A stretch of DNA of 64,000 nt from Piliocolobus tephrosceles (GCF_002776525.5 NC_045438.1:153441814-153505813); one strand, 5' to 3'; positions 19,200-29,940 are shown, counted from the stretch's first letter. Made by a program: numbers and translations. Notes: a model not told the origin generated them from the sequence alone.

Positions 19200-19770
19200 A
19201 TAGAAATGGTTGCTCAAATAATAGGTGTTTGTGGTCTGAAGACAAAATAGCAAGTTAGTTCTTGTGCTTACTCCCCAGAATAGCAGCCTCTCCCTGGAAA
19301 GTCCCTGGGGCTCCATGCAGATGGAGATAAGGATGCCACAGCTTCCAGGAAGGAGCTGAGGCATACTTGCATGCATCAGCAACAGCAATGTCAAATGCCG
19401 GTTGTCTAGTAGGTCAGTGCTGAAGAATAAAATATTGGTGGGGCAGCTGAGAATTAGGTCATGTCTACACAAGTCACTCCAGTGCACACATCGTTTTACC
19501 CTTCAGCCAAACTGTGGTTCCATCAGGATGGTTGGAGTCGAACTAAATGAAAATTCACTTTAAATGAAAAAATAAAATGACTGACTCTCATACTGCAAAT
19601 GCTGCCATATTTCTTCCTTTGAGCTGCACCTTCATTTCTAAGTGATAGATATATTTTTTTCTAACCAGGAAGTTAGAATGGTAGAGGGCTTTAGAGAGTC
19701 AAGGCCTACTCTAGGAGGGGAAGGAACATACAGGGAGTTTAGTGACAGTTCCAGGTCTAGATTTTTGGAC
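19200..19770. other. Unique sequence, no gene seen
   Basis: About 570 bp with no recognised repeat. The 104-codon minus-strand frame at 19,173-19,487 overlaps MIR and has no homology I recognise. Confidence 0.35.
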
Positions 19771-20049
19771 TCTTTTTTTTTTTTTTTGAGATGGAATCCC
19801 ACTCTGTTGCCCAGGCTGGAGTGCAATGGCATGATCTTGGCTCATTGCATCCTCTGCCTCCTGGGTTCAAGAGATTTTCCTGCTTCAGCCTCCTGAATAG
19901 CTGGGATTACAGGCACACAATACCAGGCCCGGCTAATTTTTGTGTTTTTAATAGAGACGGGGTTTCACCATATTGGCCTGGCTGGTCTTAAACTCCTGAC
20001 CTCATGATTCGCCTGCCTCGGCCTCCCAAAGTGTGCCACCGTGCCCAGC
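19771..20049 (-). repeat. Alu, first of two at one site
   Basis: A minus-strand Alu with a small deletion near its head (CCAAAGTGTGCCACCGTG). TGGACTCTT precedes it at about 19,766 and follows it at about 20,051. Confidence 0.95.
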
Positions 20050-20056
20050 CTGGACT

Positions 20057-20317
20057 CTTTTTTTTGTTTGTTTTTTAAATTTTTCATTTGAGACATAGGC
20101 TGTTGCCCAGGCTGGAGTGCAATGGCACGATCTTGGCTCACTGCAACCTCCGCCTCCAAGGTTCAAGGGATTCTTGTACCTCAGCCTCCCAAGTAGTTGG
20201 GATTACAGGCGTGTGCTACCACACCTGGCTAATTTTTTGTGTCCTGACCTCAAGTGATCTGCCCGCCTCGGCCTCCCGAATTGCTGGGATTACAGGTGTG
20301 GGCCACCATGCCCGGCC
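20057..20317 (-). repeat. Alu, second of two at one site, internally deleted
   Basis: A minus-strand Alu in which TAATTTTTTGTGTCCTGACC joins the middle linker to the left arm, about 50 bases being lost. TGGACTCTT appears a third time at about 20,326. Confidence 0.94.
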
Positions 20318-20326
20318 AATTTCTGG

Positions 20327-21097
20327 ACTCTTCTATGCCATATTTCTCCTAGAGGAGAAACGTATTTGGACACCTTGGGTCTTCTGGGGAGTGTTTCAAG
20401 GGATACCTCTGCCACATGGCTTTTCTGCCCAGCGTTTGCCTCCCAACTGGAGACAGAGCTTCCTAATTGTTCTCCCAGGGAGGTCCATATAGGGGTGATA
20501 ATATTGGTAAGGGCTGCTGTTGGCTGGAGGTGACAGACCAGGAACTGAGGTCACCCCAGCTCTGGCTGCCCTGATGTCTGAAGGGATCAGTGTCCTCACC
20601 AGGACCCATGATCTTGGCACACTGGTTTGGAAACTCTGGCTAAAGTATCAGCAGAGACATGAAAGTACTACTTTAGTCTCAGAGTAAATGCTTTCAGTAC
20701 AAATCTCAAGGGTAAACTCTTGAGGTTACGGAATATGCCTTTGTAATTTCTCTCCCTCTCTCTCAGCCTCTCTCTTTACCTAGTATATTAAATAGAAAAA
20801 AAAAATCTTGGGTTTACAATCTCATCTTTACATTGATGAGGATACTATGAAGTCATGGTGGGGCTCACAGGGAAGGGATGGAGAAAGACAGAAACAGAAA
20901 GAGGAAGACAGATGGAGAGAGAAATTGCATTTCACCAGTAATATTCAGAATCATTCATCCATGGATCGTAAACCATTGAAAAATTTACCTGAAACTGTCC
21001 AGCCTTAAGTAATGTTCTGGGTACTCTTAATACAATTCCAGTATCTAAATTCATTATGAAATTAGGTAACAACATGAAACAATATATAAAGCAGGGT
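20327..21097. other. Unique sequence, no gene seen
   Basis: Mostly unique DNA. It contains a CTCTCCCTCTCTCTCAGCCT run near 20,750 and purine-rich DNA near 20,870-20,935. Frames in it look like chance. Confidence 0.35.
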
Positions 21098-21290
21098 TTT
21101 TGGAGTCAATGAGATGTGGATCTGAATCCCAGCTGTGCCGACTGTTGGTTCTGTGACCTTGGGGGTTGTCGAAGCTTTCTGTACAATGGGAATAAAAATA
21201 TCAACCTTATGATGCCATCCTATTAATTGAGTGAGATAAGGCCTGTGAAAGTATGAAGTGCACACATTTAATTGGCTGCTCAACCCATTT
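21098..21290 (+). repeat. MIR
   Basis: GTGGATCTGAATCCCAGCTG, TTCTGTGACCTTGGGGGTTG and GTACAATGGGAATAAAAATA follow the MIR core in order on the plus strand. Confidence 0.85.
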
Positions 21291-21580
21291 TAATTCTCTG
21301 CACGGTAGCTTTGTTCCAATATCGTCTCATGCTGTGGCACCAACTCACAGTGAATTTATCTGAGCACTTTGGTAATTGCCATAGTCCTTAAAATGGTGTC
21401 CAGAGCAGATCCATCTCACCATGAATTTTATGGTTTAACAATCAGTGTTTAATAAAGTTCAATTTGACAGTGTAAGAGGCTAGGAGGTAAAGGTGTTATA
21501 TTGTAAATGTGGGCAAAACATGCATCTGTTCATTTAGTGTGTTCATACAGTAAGCCCTGAAAGGCTCTCCAGGAGTTGCT
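21291..21580. other. Unique sequence, no gene seen
   Basis: No repeat or coding homology is recognised. Confidence 0.3.
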
Positions 21581-21701
21581 GACTCTCACGATAGTCCTGT
21601 GAAGTGGGTACCCTTAGTTCCATGTTACAGAAGGAGAAACTGAGGCTGGGAGATTAAAGTGTCCAAAGTGACTCTGCTAGTAAGCTAGGATTACAGATCA
21701 G
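21581..21701 (-). repeat. MIR, interrupted by an Alu
   Basis: ATAGTCCTGTGAAGTGGGTA, CATGTTACAGAAGGAGAAAC and GCTAGTAAGCTAGGATTACA match the MIR complement. It may continue briefly beyond the Alu at 22,006. Confidence 0.8.
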
Positions 21702-22005
21702 TTTTTTTTTTTTTTTTTTTGAGATGTAGTTTCACTCTTGTTGTCCAGGCTAGAGTGCAATGGCGTGATCTCGGCTGACTACAACCTCCACCTCCTGGGT
21801 TCAAGTGATTCTCCTGCCTCAGCCTCCCAAGTAATTGGGATTACAGGTGGCTGCCACCACGCCCGGCTAATTTTTTTTGTATCTTTAGTAGAGATGGGGT
21901 TTCATTATGTTGGCTGGGTTGACCTTCAACTCCTGACCTCAGGTGTTCCCCCTTCTTGGCCTCTCAAATTGTTGAGATTACAGGTGTGAGCCACTGTGCC
22001 CAGCC
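21702..22005 (-). repeat. Alu inserted in a MIR
   Basis: A minus-strand Alu with an 18-base T tract. ACAGATCAGTT (21,691) and ACAAATCAGTT (22,006) form the target duplication. Confidence 0.95.
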
Positions 22006-22315
22006 ACAAATCAGTTCTTTCTGACTCCACCCCTCTCCGTCCCCATTTCTCAGGTTTATGGACACACAGTTTGAATACAACGAAATAATGAGATGATCCT
22101 TGCATTTTATTGTAAATGTGAATGATAGTATCTGGGAGTCAGGCTATGTCTTACCCCACGCAGGCTCTTTGGATATGATCCATACTTAGCCTGAAAGTTG
22201 GGCATCCAACGCAATGTTTCGGTGTGAGTTAAAATGGAGCTCTAGTGCAATAAGCAAGGAGAATAAGGTTAACATCAGTCAGCCATCACCACGATTCATG
22301 TTTTGGTTCATACAG

Positions 22316-22430
22316 GTTTTTTTTTTTTTTTTTTTTTTTTTAAAGAATTAGGGGAGTTCTTACTATGTTGCTTAGGCTTGGCCCTCGAACTCCTGCGTTC
22401 AAACGATCCTCCCACTCCAGTCTCCTGCAT
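22316..22430 (-). repeat. Alu monomer remnant
   Basis: A long T tract followed by CTTACTATGTTGCTTAGGCT and CTCGAACTCCTGCGTTCAAA: a degraded left Alu arm without a clear end. Confidence 0.7.
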
Positions 22431-22461
22431 ACACATTTTCATTTTTCAAAAATTTGTTTCC

Positions 22462-22750
22462 AGGCCGGGCACGGTGGCTCATGCCCATAATCCCAGCACT
22501 TTGGGTGGCTGAGGCAGGCAGATTGCCTCAGCTCAGGAGTTTGAGATCAGCCTGGGCAACATGGCAAAACCCCATCTCTACAAAAAATACACAAAATTAG
22601 TTGTGCATAGTGGCTCACGCCTGTAGTCCCAGCTACCTGAGGGGCTGAGGCGGGAGGATAGCCTGAGCTGAGGAGGTCAAGGCTGCAGTGCAGTGAGTCG
22701 AGATTGTGCCACTGCACAGAGTGAGACCCCATCTCAAAAAGAAAAAAAAA
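22462..22750 (+). repeat. Alu (AluJ/S-like)
   Basis: A plus-strand Alu from AGGCCGGGCACGGTGGCTC to CTCAAAAAGAAAAAAAAAAC. The right arm lacks the usual CTCCAGCCTGGG before GAGTGAGACC. Confidence 0.95.
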
Positions 22751-22757
22751 ACCATTG

Positions 22758-23030
22758 TTTCATAGAGAGTAGAAATGATAGACACTAGAGGTGGGGAAGG
22801 GTATAAAGGGGATGGGGAATATGAGAGAGTTTGGTTGGTTAATGAGTACACACGGTTAGAAGGAATAAGATCTAATGTTTGATAGCAGAATGGTGTGACT
22901 ATCAATAACAACAACAAATTTGATATTTCAAAATAGCTAGAAGAGAGGACTCACAACGTTCTCAACATGTAGAAGTGATAAATATACCAGGTAATGGATA
23001 TCTTAAATACTATGACTTGATCATTATACA
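22758..23030 (+). repeat. Old L1 (L1M-type), 3'UTR fragment
   Basis: AGGTGGGGAAGGGTATAAAG, GGTTGGTTAATGAGTACACA, AGGAATAAGATCTAATGTTT and TCAAAATAGCTAGAAGAGAG occur in the order of an L1M 3' region. Orientation is by memory of the consensus. Confidence 0.75.
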
Positions 23031-23037
23031 TCCTATG

Positions 23038-23302
23038 CACTTTGGGAGGGCGAGGCGGATGGATCACCTGAGGTCAGGAGTTCAAGACTAGCCTGGCCAA
23101 CATGGTGAAACCCCATCTCTGTTAAAAATACAACAATTAGCCGGACATGATGGCGGGCACCTGTAATCCCAGCTACTGGGGAGGCAGAGACAGGAGAATC
23201 GCTTGAACCTGGGAGGCAGAGGTTGCAGTGAGTCGAGATTGTGCCATTGCACTCCAGCCTGGGCAACAAAGAGTGAAACTCCATCTAAAAAAATAAAAAA
23301 TA
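23038..23302 (+). repeat. Alu, 5'-truncated
   Basis: A plus-strand Alu that starts inside the left arm at CACTTTGGGAGGGCGAGGC and keeps a full right arm and an A-rich tail. Confidence 0.94.
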
Positions 23303-23330
23303 GAAATAAATCTGTATGTTTTTATTTTCT

Positions 23331-23627
23331 TTTTTTTTTAAGACGGAGTCTGGCTGTGTCGCCCAGGCTGGAGTGCGGTGGCCGGATCTCAGCTCACTGC
23401 AAGCTCCACCTCCCAGGTTTACGCCATTCTCCTGCCTCCGCCTCCCAAGTAGCTGGGACTACAGGCGCCCGCCTCGTCGCCCGGCTAGTTTTTTTTTTTT
23501 TGTATTCTTTAGTAGAGACGGGGTTTCACCGTATTGGCCAGGGTGGTCTCGATCTCCTGACCTCGTGATCCGCCCGTCTCGGCCTCCCAAAGTGCTAGGA
23601 TTACAGGCTTGAGCCACTGCGCCCGGC
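23331..23627 (-). repeat. Young AluY (Old World monkey type)
   Basis: A minus-strand AluY with GGCCGGATCTCAGCTCACTG and CAGGCTTGAGCC. TTTTTATTTTCTT on the left and TTTTATTTTCTT on the right are the target duplication. Confidence 0.95.
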
Positions 23628-23761
23628 CTTTTATTTTCTTAATCTGTCTTTTATTATAAGGATCTCAGCCATGAGCCTAGTAGTAACTGAGAAAAGTTAT
23701 GTTTTCAACCCCTACAGTAATGAACAGTAAAATTACCTCTCAAACAAAACGAAGCAAATTA

Positions 23762-23826
23762 TTAATTATTTTACTGACGTATAATATTTGTACATATTAT
23801 GAGGTACATGTAATATTTTGTTTATT
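23762..23826. repeat. Possible old L1 fragment
   Basis: TATTTTACTGACGTATAATA followed by TTTGTACATATTATGAGGTA resembles an old LINE-1 3' region. The assignment is weak. Confidence 0.4.
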
Positions 23827-23828
23827 TG

Positions 23829-23880
<52 letters not shown>

Positions 23881-23885
23881 AAATG
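23827..23885. repeat. AAAT microsatellite
   Basis: About 14 TAAA/AAAT units before the next Alu. Confidence 0.97.
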
Positions 23886-23887
23886 TG

Positions 23888-24187
23888 TGGCCAGGTGTGG
23901 TGGCTCACACCTGTAATCCCAGCACTTTGGGAGGCCGAGACAGGCAGATCACCTGAGGTCAGGAGTTCGAGACCAGCCTGGCCAATATGGTGAAACCCTG
24001 TCTCTACTAAAGATATACAAATTAGCCAGGCATAGTGGTGCTTACCTGTAGTTCCAGCTACTCAGGAGGCTGAGGCAGGAGAAATCGCTTGAACCCGGGA
24101 GGTAGAGGTTGCAGTGAACCGAGATTGTGCCACTGCACTCCAGCCTCGGTGACAGAGTGAGACTCCATCTCAGAAAAAAAAAAAAAA
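23888..24187 (+). repeat. Alu, left member of an inverted pair
   Basis: A plus-strand Alu starting at GGCCAGGTGTGGTGGCTC. Its A tail runs through a GAGAGAGAGA stretch directly into a minus-strand Alu. Confidence 0.96.
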
Positions 24188-24198
24188 GAGAGAGAGAG

Positions 24199-24490
24199 AG
24201 ACAGGGTCTCATTTTGTCACCTGGCTGGAGTGCAGTGGTGAGGTCATAGCTCACTGGAGTCCTGAATGTCTGTTCTCAAGCAGTTCTCTCACCTCAGCCT
24301 CCCAAATAGCTAGGACCACAGGCGTGCACCACCATGCCTGGCTAATTTTAAATTTTTTTTTTGTTTTTTTTGTAGCAATGGGGTCTTGCCATGTTGCCTA
24401 GGCTGGTCTTGAACCCCTGGCCTCAAGCGATTCTCCTGCCTTGGCCTCCTGGCATGCTGGGATTACGGGCATGGGTCACTGTGCCTGGCC
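24199..24490 (-). repeat. Alu, right member of an inverted pair
   Basis: A minus-strand Alu (AluJ-like, GAGGTCATAGCTCACTGG) starting at GAGACAGGGTCTC and ending at GGTCACTGTGCCTGGCC. Fewer than 15 bases of GA repeat separate it from the left partner. Confidence 0.95.
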
Positions 24491-25242
24491 CCACAAGCTT
24501 ATTTAATGTAAGTTTTATGAAACACAGTAGCTTTCAGAAATGAAAACCCAAAGAAACAGGGAAACCTGTGTATTTGTGTGCTTAGGTTTGATGAAGAGTG
24601 GATGGTTGTGGAGAAATGTGATTGAACGATGTGGGTAGAGTCGAATGGTGACAAACTGGGGGCGTCTAGCAGATCCTGTTTGTTCAGATTCTTCTCTGTG
24701 CTCCTACGTTGATAAGGAAGCTCCTTTCCTCCAGGTGTAGGGAGAGCACCTCTGGAGTGAAGGTCTTATGATCTGCTTCAGCAGGGAGGGCAAGGGGAAA
24801 GACAGAGCGACGTTTCTGCCTCTGCTGTGCCAAGGTGCCATCTTTTGTGATAGCGTGTCCTGAACCCCGTCATTACCAAGGAGAAGTGGGACAATATGTA
24901 TGCCAGAATCTTACGAGGTTCTTCCTTCTTGAACCATGGCTGGTTTTCAATCTATAGTGATTGAAAATCTTCCTACTGCTCTCTTTTACTTCACCAAACC
25001 TCCAACCTCCAACTCCTCTGACTTCTCCTTCTGTCCGGCTGCCCCTGACACATGCTCCTCTTCCCCACATAGGCAGCAATTTGTGGGCTTCGTTCACAAC
25101 AGATTCTCCTTCCCTGGCATCCCTGAGGACCTAAAGGCTGGAATTCCAACCTGCCCAGGGATCATTTCCTCTGGACATTTCCTAGGAATTTTCTCTTTTG
25201 TAAGCTGGAAGCATACAATATATTTTAGAAAAATTCCATTTT
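24491..25242. other. Unique sequence, no gene seen
   Basis: About 750 bp without a recognised repeat. The 124-codon frame at 24,936 runs into the next Alu and shows no known domain. Its right end AAAATTCCATTTT is the target of that Alu. Confidence 0.35.
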
Positions 25243-25543
25243 GGCAGGGTGTGATGGCTCACGCCTATAATCCCAGCACTTTGGGACACCAAGGTGGACA
25301 GATCACCTGAGGTCGGGCATTCAAGACCAGCCTGACCAACATGGAGAAACCCCGTCTCTACTAAAAATAGAAAACTAGCTGGGCGTGGTGGCTCACTCCT
25401 GTAATCCCAGCTACTCGGGAGGCCGAGGCAAGAAAATCGCTTGAACCTGGGAAGTGGAGGTTGCAGTAAGCCAAGATCATGCCATTGCACTCCAACCTAG
25501 GCAACAAGAGCAAAACTCTGTCTTAAAAAAAAAAAAAAAAAAA
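25243..25543 (+). repeat. Alu
   Basis: A plus-strand Alu from GGCAGGGTGTGATGGCTC to a 19-base A tail. Confidence 0.96.
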
Positions 25544-25590
25544 CAAGATCCATTTCAAACGAATTAGAAATTTAAAAAGAACACTTCTCT

Positions 25591-25884
25591 AGGCTGGGCA
25601 CAATGGCTCATGACAGTAATCCCAGCACTTTGGGAAGCCAAGGGGGGAAGATCACCTGAGGTCAGAAGTTCAAGATCAGCCTGACCAACATGGCGAAACC
25701 CCATCTCTACTAAAAATACAAAAATTAGCTGGGCATGGTGGTATGCACCTGTAATCCCAGCTACTCAGAAGACTGAGGCAGGAGAATCGCTTGAACCCAG
25801 GAGGCAGAAGTTGCAGTGAGCCGAGATCGCACCACTACACTCTAGCTTGGGAGACACAGCAAAACTCAGTCTAAAAAAAAAAAA
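25591..25884 (+). repeat. Alu with target duplication
   Basis: A plus-strand Alu flanked by AAGAACACTTCTCT (25,577) and AAGAACACTTCTGT (25,886). Confidence 0.96.
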
Positions 25885-26079
25885 AAGAACACTTCTGTAT
25901 CATAGGCTGGGACATATTAGGCTTGTCCCTTACCTTGTCTATTCCTCTAGTTTTAAAGTGAGACAACAATATGGATATCACAGGGTTATTGAAGGATTAA
26001 ATGAGGTGGTTACCATAGAGCTCTTCTTGTAGCATCAGGCCCCAGAAACTGTTCAAAAAACAGTATTTTATTATGTATT

Positions 26080-26369
26080 TATTTTTGAGATAGGGTCTCC
26101 CTCTTTCACCCATGCTGGAGTGCAGTGGCATGACCACAGGTCACTGTAGCCTCTGACTTCTTGGACTCAAGTGATCCTCCTGCCTCAACCTTCCAAGTAG
26201 CTGGGATGACAGGTGTGCACCACCATGCCCGGTTAATTTTTTCTATTTTTTGTAGAGACAGGGTCTTACTGTGTTGCCCAGGCTGATCTCAAATTCCTGG
26301 GCTCAGGTGATCCTCCCAACTCAACCTTCTGAAGTGCTAGGATTACATGTGTGAGCCACTGTGCCTGGC
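26080..26369 (-). repeat. Alu (AluJ-like)
   Basis: A minus-strand diverged Alu. ACAGTATTTTATTAT on the left and ACAGTATTTGTTAT on the right suggest its target duplication. Confidence 0.93.
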
Positions 26370-26414
26370 CAGAGCACAGTATTTGTTATTAGCCAAGTAA
26401 TACTTAGTTATAGC

Positions 26415-26597
26415 TGGGCTTGGTGGCAGGTGCCTGTAATCCCAGCTACTTGTGAGGCTGAGGCAGGAGAATTGCTTGAACCTGGGAGGTGGAGGTTGCA
26501 GTGAGCTGAGATCGTGCCACTGCCCTCCAGCCTGGGCAACAAGAGTGACATTCCATCTCAAAAACAAAAACAACAACGAAACAAACAAACAAAAAAA
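26415..26597 (+). repeat. Alu right arm, 5'-truncated
   Basis: It starts at GCTGGGCTTGGTGGCAGGTG, which is the start of the right monomer, and runs to an AAACAAACAAAC tail. Confidence 0.92.
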
Positions 26598-27254
26598 TCT
26601 TAATCAGAGAAAGTAATTCAGAAGAGGACACTGGACGTTTTCTCTTGCTACAAAATACTTGGATCTAAGTATCTGAAATGATAATTATTCATTATGTAGC
26701 TCTCCCTGGAGTCTAGCTGTAAGTGTCTTAAATTTGTGCTGAAGAAAGGACATGGAAGAGTTAAACAGAGATACAATTTTTACCCTGTTTTGGAGGTTTT
26801 CCTCTTTGTTTAACATCAAAGTAGTCTGCAGTCCCTTTTGCCAGTTTATACATATTGTTGTACTCAAAGAAGGGCTGGAGGAGCTGAGCGGGCTGCTTGA
26901 TTAGCTGTGACTCCCTTCCAGCCTGGCTTAAGAGACCAAATGGATTCTACCCCTTTAAGGTTTTAATGATAAGGAGGGGAATAAGAGGCTCCCTCTCTTT
27001 TTGAAAGCAACTTTTTCGGGCCCCGATAATAAATCATTTGTTCCCTCTAAATGCACTCTGGCATTCACACAGGCACACACTCAGATGGTTCCCACTTGAA
27101 ATTGCTCATCAAGTGCAAATAGCTCCCAGCCTGGATGGCTGAGCTGCTCTCCAGCCTCCTCTCTCTGGAGTAAGAAGGTTTCAGCTTGTGACCAGCCCTG
27201 GGGACTTGTGGGTGTACAAAGTCTGTGCCCTGGGAAACAAAGTCAGCGGCTCAC
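26598..27254. other. Alu-free unique sequence, candidate regulatory DNA
   Basis: The left part of a 2.35-kb Alu-free island. Motifs such as GGTTTTAATGATAAGG and CCCCGATAATAAATCA are seen. No exon or repeat is recognised. Confidence 0.35.
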
Positions 27255-27450
27255 TTTGTCCCTACCCCACCCTATGCTGTCTCCCTCCTACTAAATGCTG
27301 AATCTCAGGAGAGAAGAAAACCAGCCACATAAAGGATTTGAAAGCTCAACTTGCTTTCCCAGTCTGTCATCCCTGGAATTGGCTTGGATTCACCCTGAAG
27401 TCTTCCACCTCCCAGGGAAAGTTGCTTCACGTTGCAGCTCAGCAGGTTTG
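27255..27450 (+). repeat. Inverted duplication, arm 1
   Basis: 196 bases from TTTGTCCCTACCCC to CAGCAGGTTTG. The reverse complement recurs at 27,971-28,163 with three substitutions and one 3-base indel (CACCTCCCAGGG here, CACCTAGGG in the complement of arm 2). It is not part of a repeat family I recognise. Confidence 0.95.
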
Positions 27451-27949
27451 TCCAGCTACATAGGCTCCAGAAAACAAGAGGCAAGACTGGAAAGCTGGGG
27501 ATGATTGCATGCCCTCGCGTGAATCTTACGTGGTCCTCCTTCCACCTGGCCGGTGCAGAGCCACGGGTGCCACGTGGCCACTTCTGGGTTGGGTTCCCCT
27601 TGGCCTGCCGCCCTGTCCCTTCTGCTTTCCCACTTTGCCAGCCAGAGTCAATTTGAGCTCGCCAAGTTCTCCTCTCCATACAGGTGTGCAGCTGGGATAA
27701 CCAGTGATTAATGCATGTGTCTGGCACGGCCTTCAGGGTAATTTGATTTGTTTGATATCTAGAGTGATCACCCCTCGTTCCATTCTCCTCCCTTTCTTTT
27801 CCTGAGTTTGTGGCAGTGTTTACCTTAGTTGGCGGTTTAAGTTGATGAATGACACTTGTTTCTAGTGTTCGTTTCTGCCTAAGTTTTAATTAAATTTTGC
27901 AAGAGGCTTCTGCAATTATGGCTCTAGATCTCTTTCTCCCTCATCTTAC
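27451..27949. other. Spacer between inverted arms
   Basis: About 500 bases of unique DNA. The left half is GC-rich and the right half AT-rich (GTTTTAATTAAATTTTG). Frames here, including the 140-codon minus-strand one, span arm and spacer and have no known homology. Confidence 0.6.
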
Positions 27950-28163
27950 CTACCCCACTCTATGCTGTCTCAAACCTGCTGAGCTGCAACGTGAAGCAAC
28001 TTTCCCTAGGTGGAAGGCTTCAGGGTGAATCCAAGCCAATTCCAGGGATGACAGAGTGGGAAAGCAAGTTGAGCTTTCAAATTCTTTATGTGGCTGGTTT
28101 TCTTCTCTCCTGAGATTCAGCATTTAGTAGGAGGGAGACAGCATAGGGTGGGGTAGGGACAAA
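27950..28163 (-). repeat. Inverted duplication, arm 2 with extra direct 22-mer
   Basis: Positions 27,971-28,163 are the reverse complement of arm 1 at about 98% identity. Just before it, 27,950-27,971 (CTACCCCACTCTATGCTGTC and two more bases) is a direct copy of 27,262-27,283 with one mismatch. The block is therefore bounded by 22-bp inverted ends (27,950-27,971 and 28,135-28,156). No flanking target duplication is seen, so a templated insertion is more likely than a mobile element. Confidence 0.93.
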
Positions 28164-28952
28164 AGTTATCGAGCACTCAGAACTCTTCCCACTTTTCCTT
28201 TCTCTCCTCCTCACCATCAAACTCCAGTGCTGATGGGCCGGCAGGAGGCCCCCGTCACTGAAGCCATTACTCCTGGATTTTATGGCCCGTGATGGCAAAA
28301 GCCACATCCTGCCCCTGACAGAATCCATTAGGCTGAGGAGGGAACAGACTCCCAGAAAGCGGAGCTTTTGTGCTGGAGGAGAGCTGTATTATGCCCTTGC
28401 TAATGGGACATTTGCAAAATAACCTTTCTAAGTAGATCCTGTAGGCACTCTCAACGGGCTCTGTTTCTGTAAGGGAAGGATGGAAGCTGTGTTTGCATGC
28501 TTTTCTTTCTTGCTTTCTTGCTTTTTCTCAGTTTCTTGCTTTCTTGCTTTTTCTCTCATTCTTGCTTTGTTGCTTTTGAGCTTTTGGAGGAGAAAGCAGC
28601 CTCTGTATGTTCCAACTGAAAGAATGCCCACACGGCTGAGACAGCAAGAGCAAGGGATTAATGGACTAGGAAATAGATGAACTAAACCAACCCTGGGTTA
28701 CAATCTGCCTGCAAAGTTGAGATAACATTAGAGCAAGTGTATCTGGTTCAATTTATGGTGGGACCACACTTAGGTCCAAGAAATAAATGGAGCATGCTTC
28801 TGAGGTTGCAAAAATTGAATTGGCTAAGTTTCTTCAAGTATATTACCCACCTCCTTTTGTTTTGGTTTGCTTAACGTACTTTTAGAAAACTCATAAGAAA
28901 GGTATTCTGTATTAAAAGGGGGGAAAAACGTTTTATTCTTAAGAAAAATTTC
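28164..28952. other. Alu-free unique sequence with a small tandem repeat
   Basis: Unique DNA. A perfect 24-bp duplication lies at 28,506-28,529 and 28,532-28,555, inside a CTTG/CTTT-rich tract. No exon is recognised. Confidence 0.4.
28500..28580. repeat. TTTCTTGC-rich minisatellite
   Basis: Two identical 24-bp units beginning TTTCTTGCTTTCTTGC are separated by AG. Looser CTTGCTTT copies follow. Confidence 0.9.
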
Positions 28953-29253
28953 GGCAGGGCATGGTGGCTCACGCCTGTAATCCCAACACTTTGGAAGGTC
29001 AAGGCGGGCAGATCGCCTGAGATCAGGAGTTCGAGACCAGCCTGGCCAACATGACAAAACCCCGTCTCTAATAAAAATACAAAAAATTAACTGGATGTGG
29101 TGGTGGGCACCTGTAGTCCCAGCTACTTGGGAGGCTGGGGCAGGGAGAATCGCTTGAACCCAGGAAATGGAGGTTGCAGTGATCTGAGATCGTGCCATTG
29201 CACTCCAGCCTGGGGACAAGAGCGAGACTCCATCTCAAAAAAAAAAAAAAAGA
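28953..29253 (+). repeat. Alu
   Basis: A plus-strand Alu from CGGCAGGGCATGGTGGCTC to an A tail with GAGAGAGAAAAAG. Confidence 0.96.
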
Positions 29254-29279
29254 GAGAGAAAAAGAAAAAAAAAATTCAA

Positions 29280-29563
29280 GGCTGGGTGCAGTGGCTCATG
29301 CATGTAATCCCAGCACTTTGGGAGGCCAAGGCTGGCGGATCACTTAAGGCCAGGAGTTCGAGACCAGCCTGGCCAACATGGTGAAACCCTGTCTCTACTA
29401 AAAATACAAAAATTAGTCCAGTGTGGTGGTGTGCGCCTGTAGTCCCAGCTACCTGGGAGGCTGAGACATGAGAATCTCTTGAACCCCGGAGGCAGGGGTT
29501 GCAGTGAGCTGAGATCACGCCACTGGACTACAGAGTGAGACTGTCTCTCAAAAAAAAAAAAAG
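29280..29563 (+). repeat. Alu
   Basis: A plus-strand Alu from AAGGCTGGGTGCAGTGGCTC. The right arm lacks part of the usual CACTCCAGCCTGGGCGAC. Confidence 0.95.
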
Positions 29564-29769
29564 AAAAGAAAAAGAAAAGTGTCAGTTCCTAGTGTCCTAG
29601 TGGGTAAAGGAATGAACTAGAAACATTTTTATGGTTTCAACATAGATTTACTAAGACATTGCTGGATGTTGTCAGGATACAAGTGACTTGAGATATAGTG
29701 CTTGCCTGCCCTGATATAGCTTCAACACTCTGCCAGGGACAAGACTAACACATTTAAAATAGCTGAATA

Positions 29770-29940
29770 GAGGCAACCTGGTGTTAAGGAAAGAGAATAG
29801 AGTAGAAATGGGTTTGTGGCTTCTGTTCCTTCCTCTGCCATTAATGAGTGCTGGGACCTTGGGTGAGTAATCACTCAGGCCTGGTTTCCTTGCTTCAAAT
29901 TAAGGGTGTTGAACAAAATAATCTCTTAAAGTTCCTTAGA
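29770..29940 (+). repeat. MIR
   Basis: CCTCTGCCATTAATGAGTGC, GACCTTGGGTGAGTAATCAC and AGGCCTGGTTTCCTTGCTTC follow the MIR core on the plus strand. Confidence 0.8.

Noticed and set aside
27950..28163. Arm 2 as a small transposon with 22-bp terminal inverted repeats
   Set aside because: No flanking target duplication was found, and the whole block is explained by copying arm 1, so a templated insertion is simpler.
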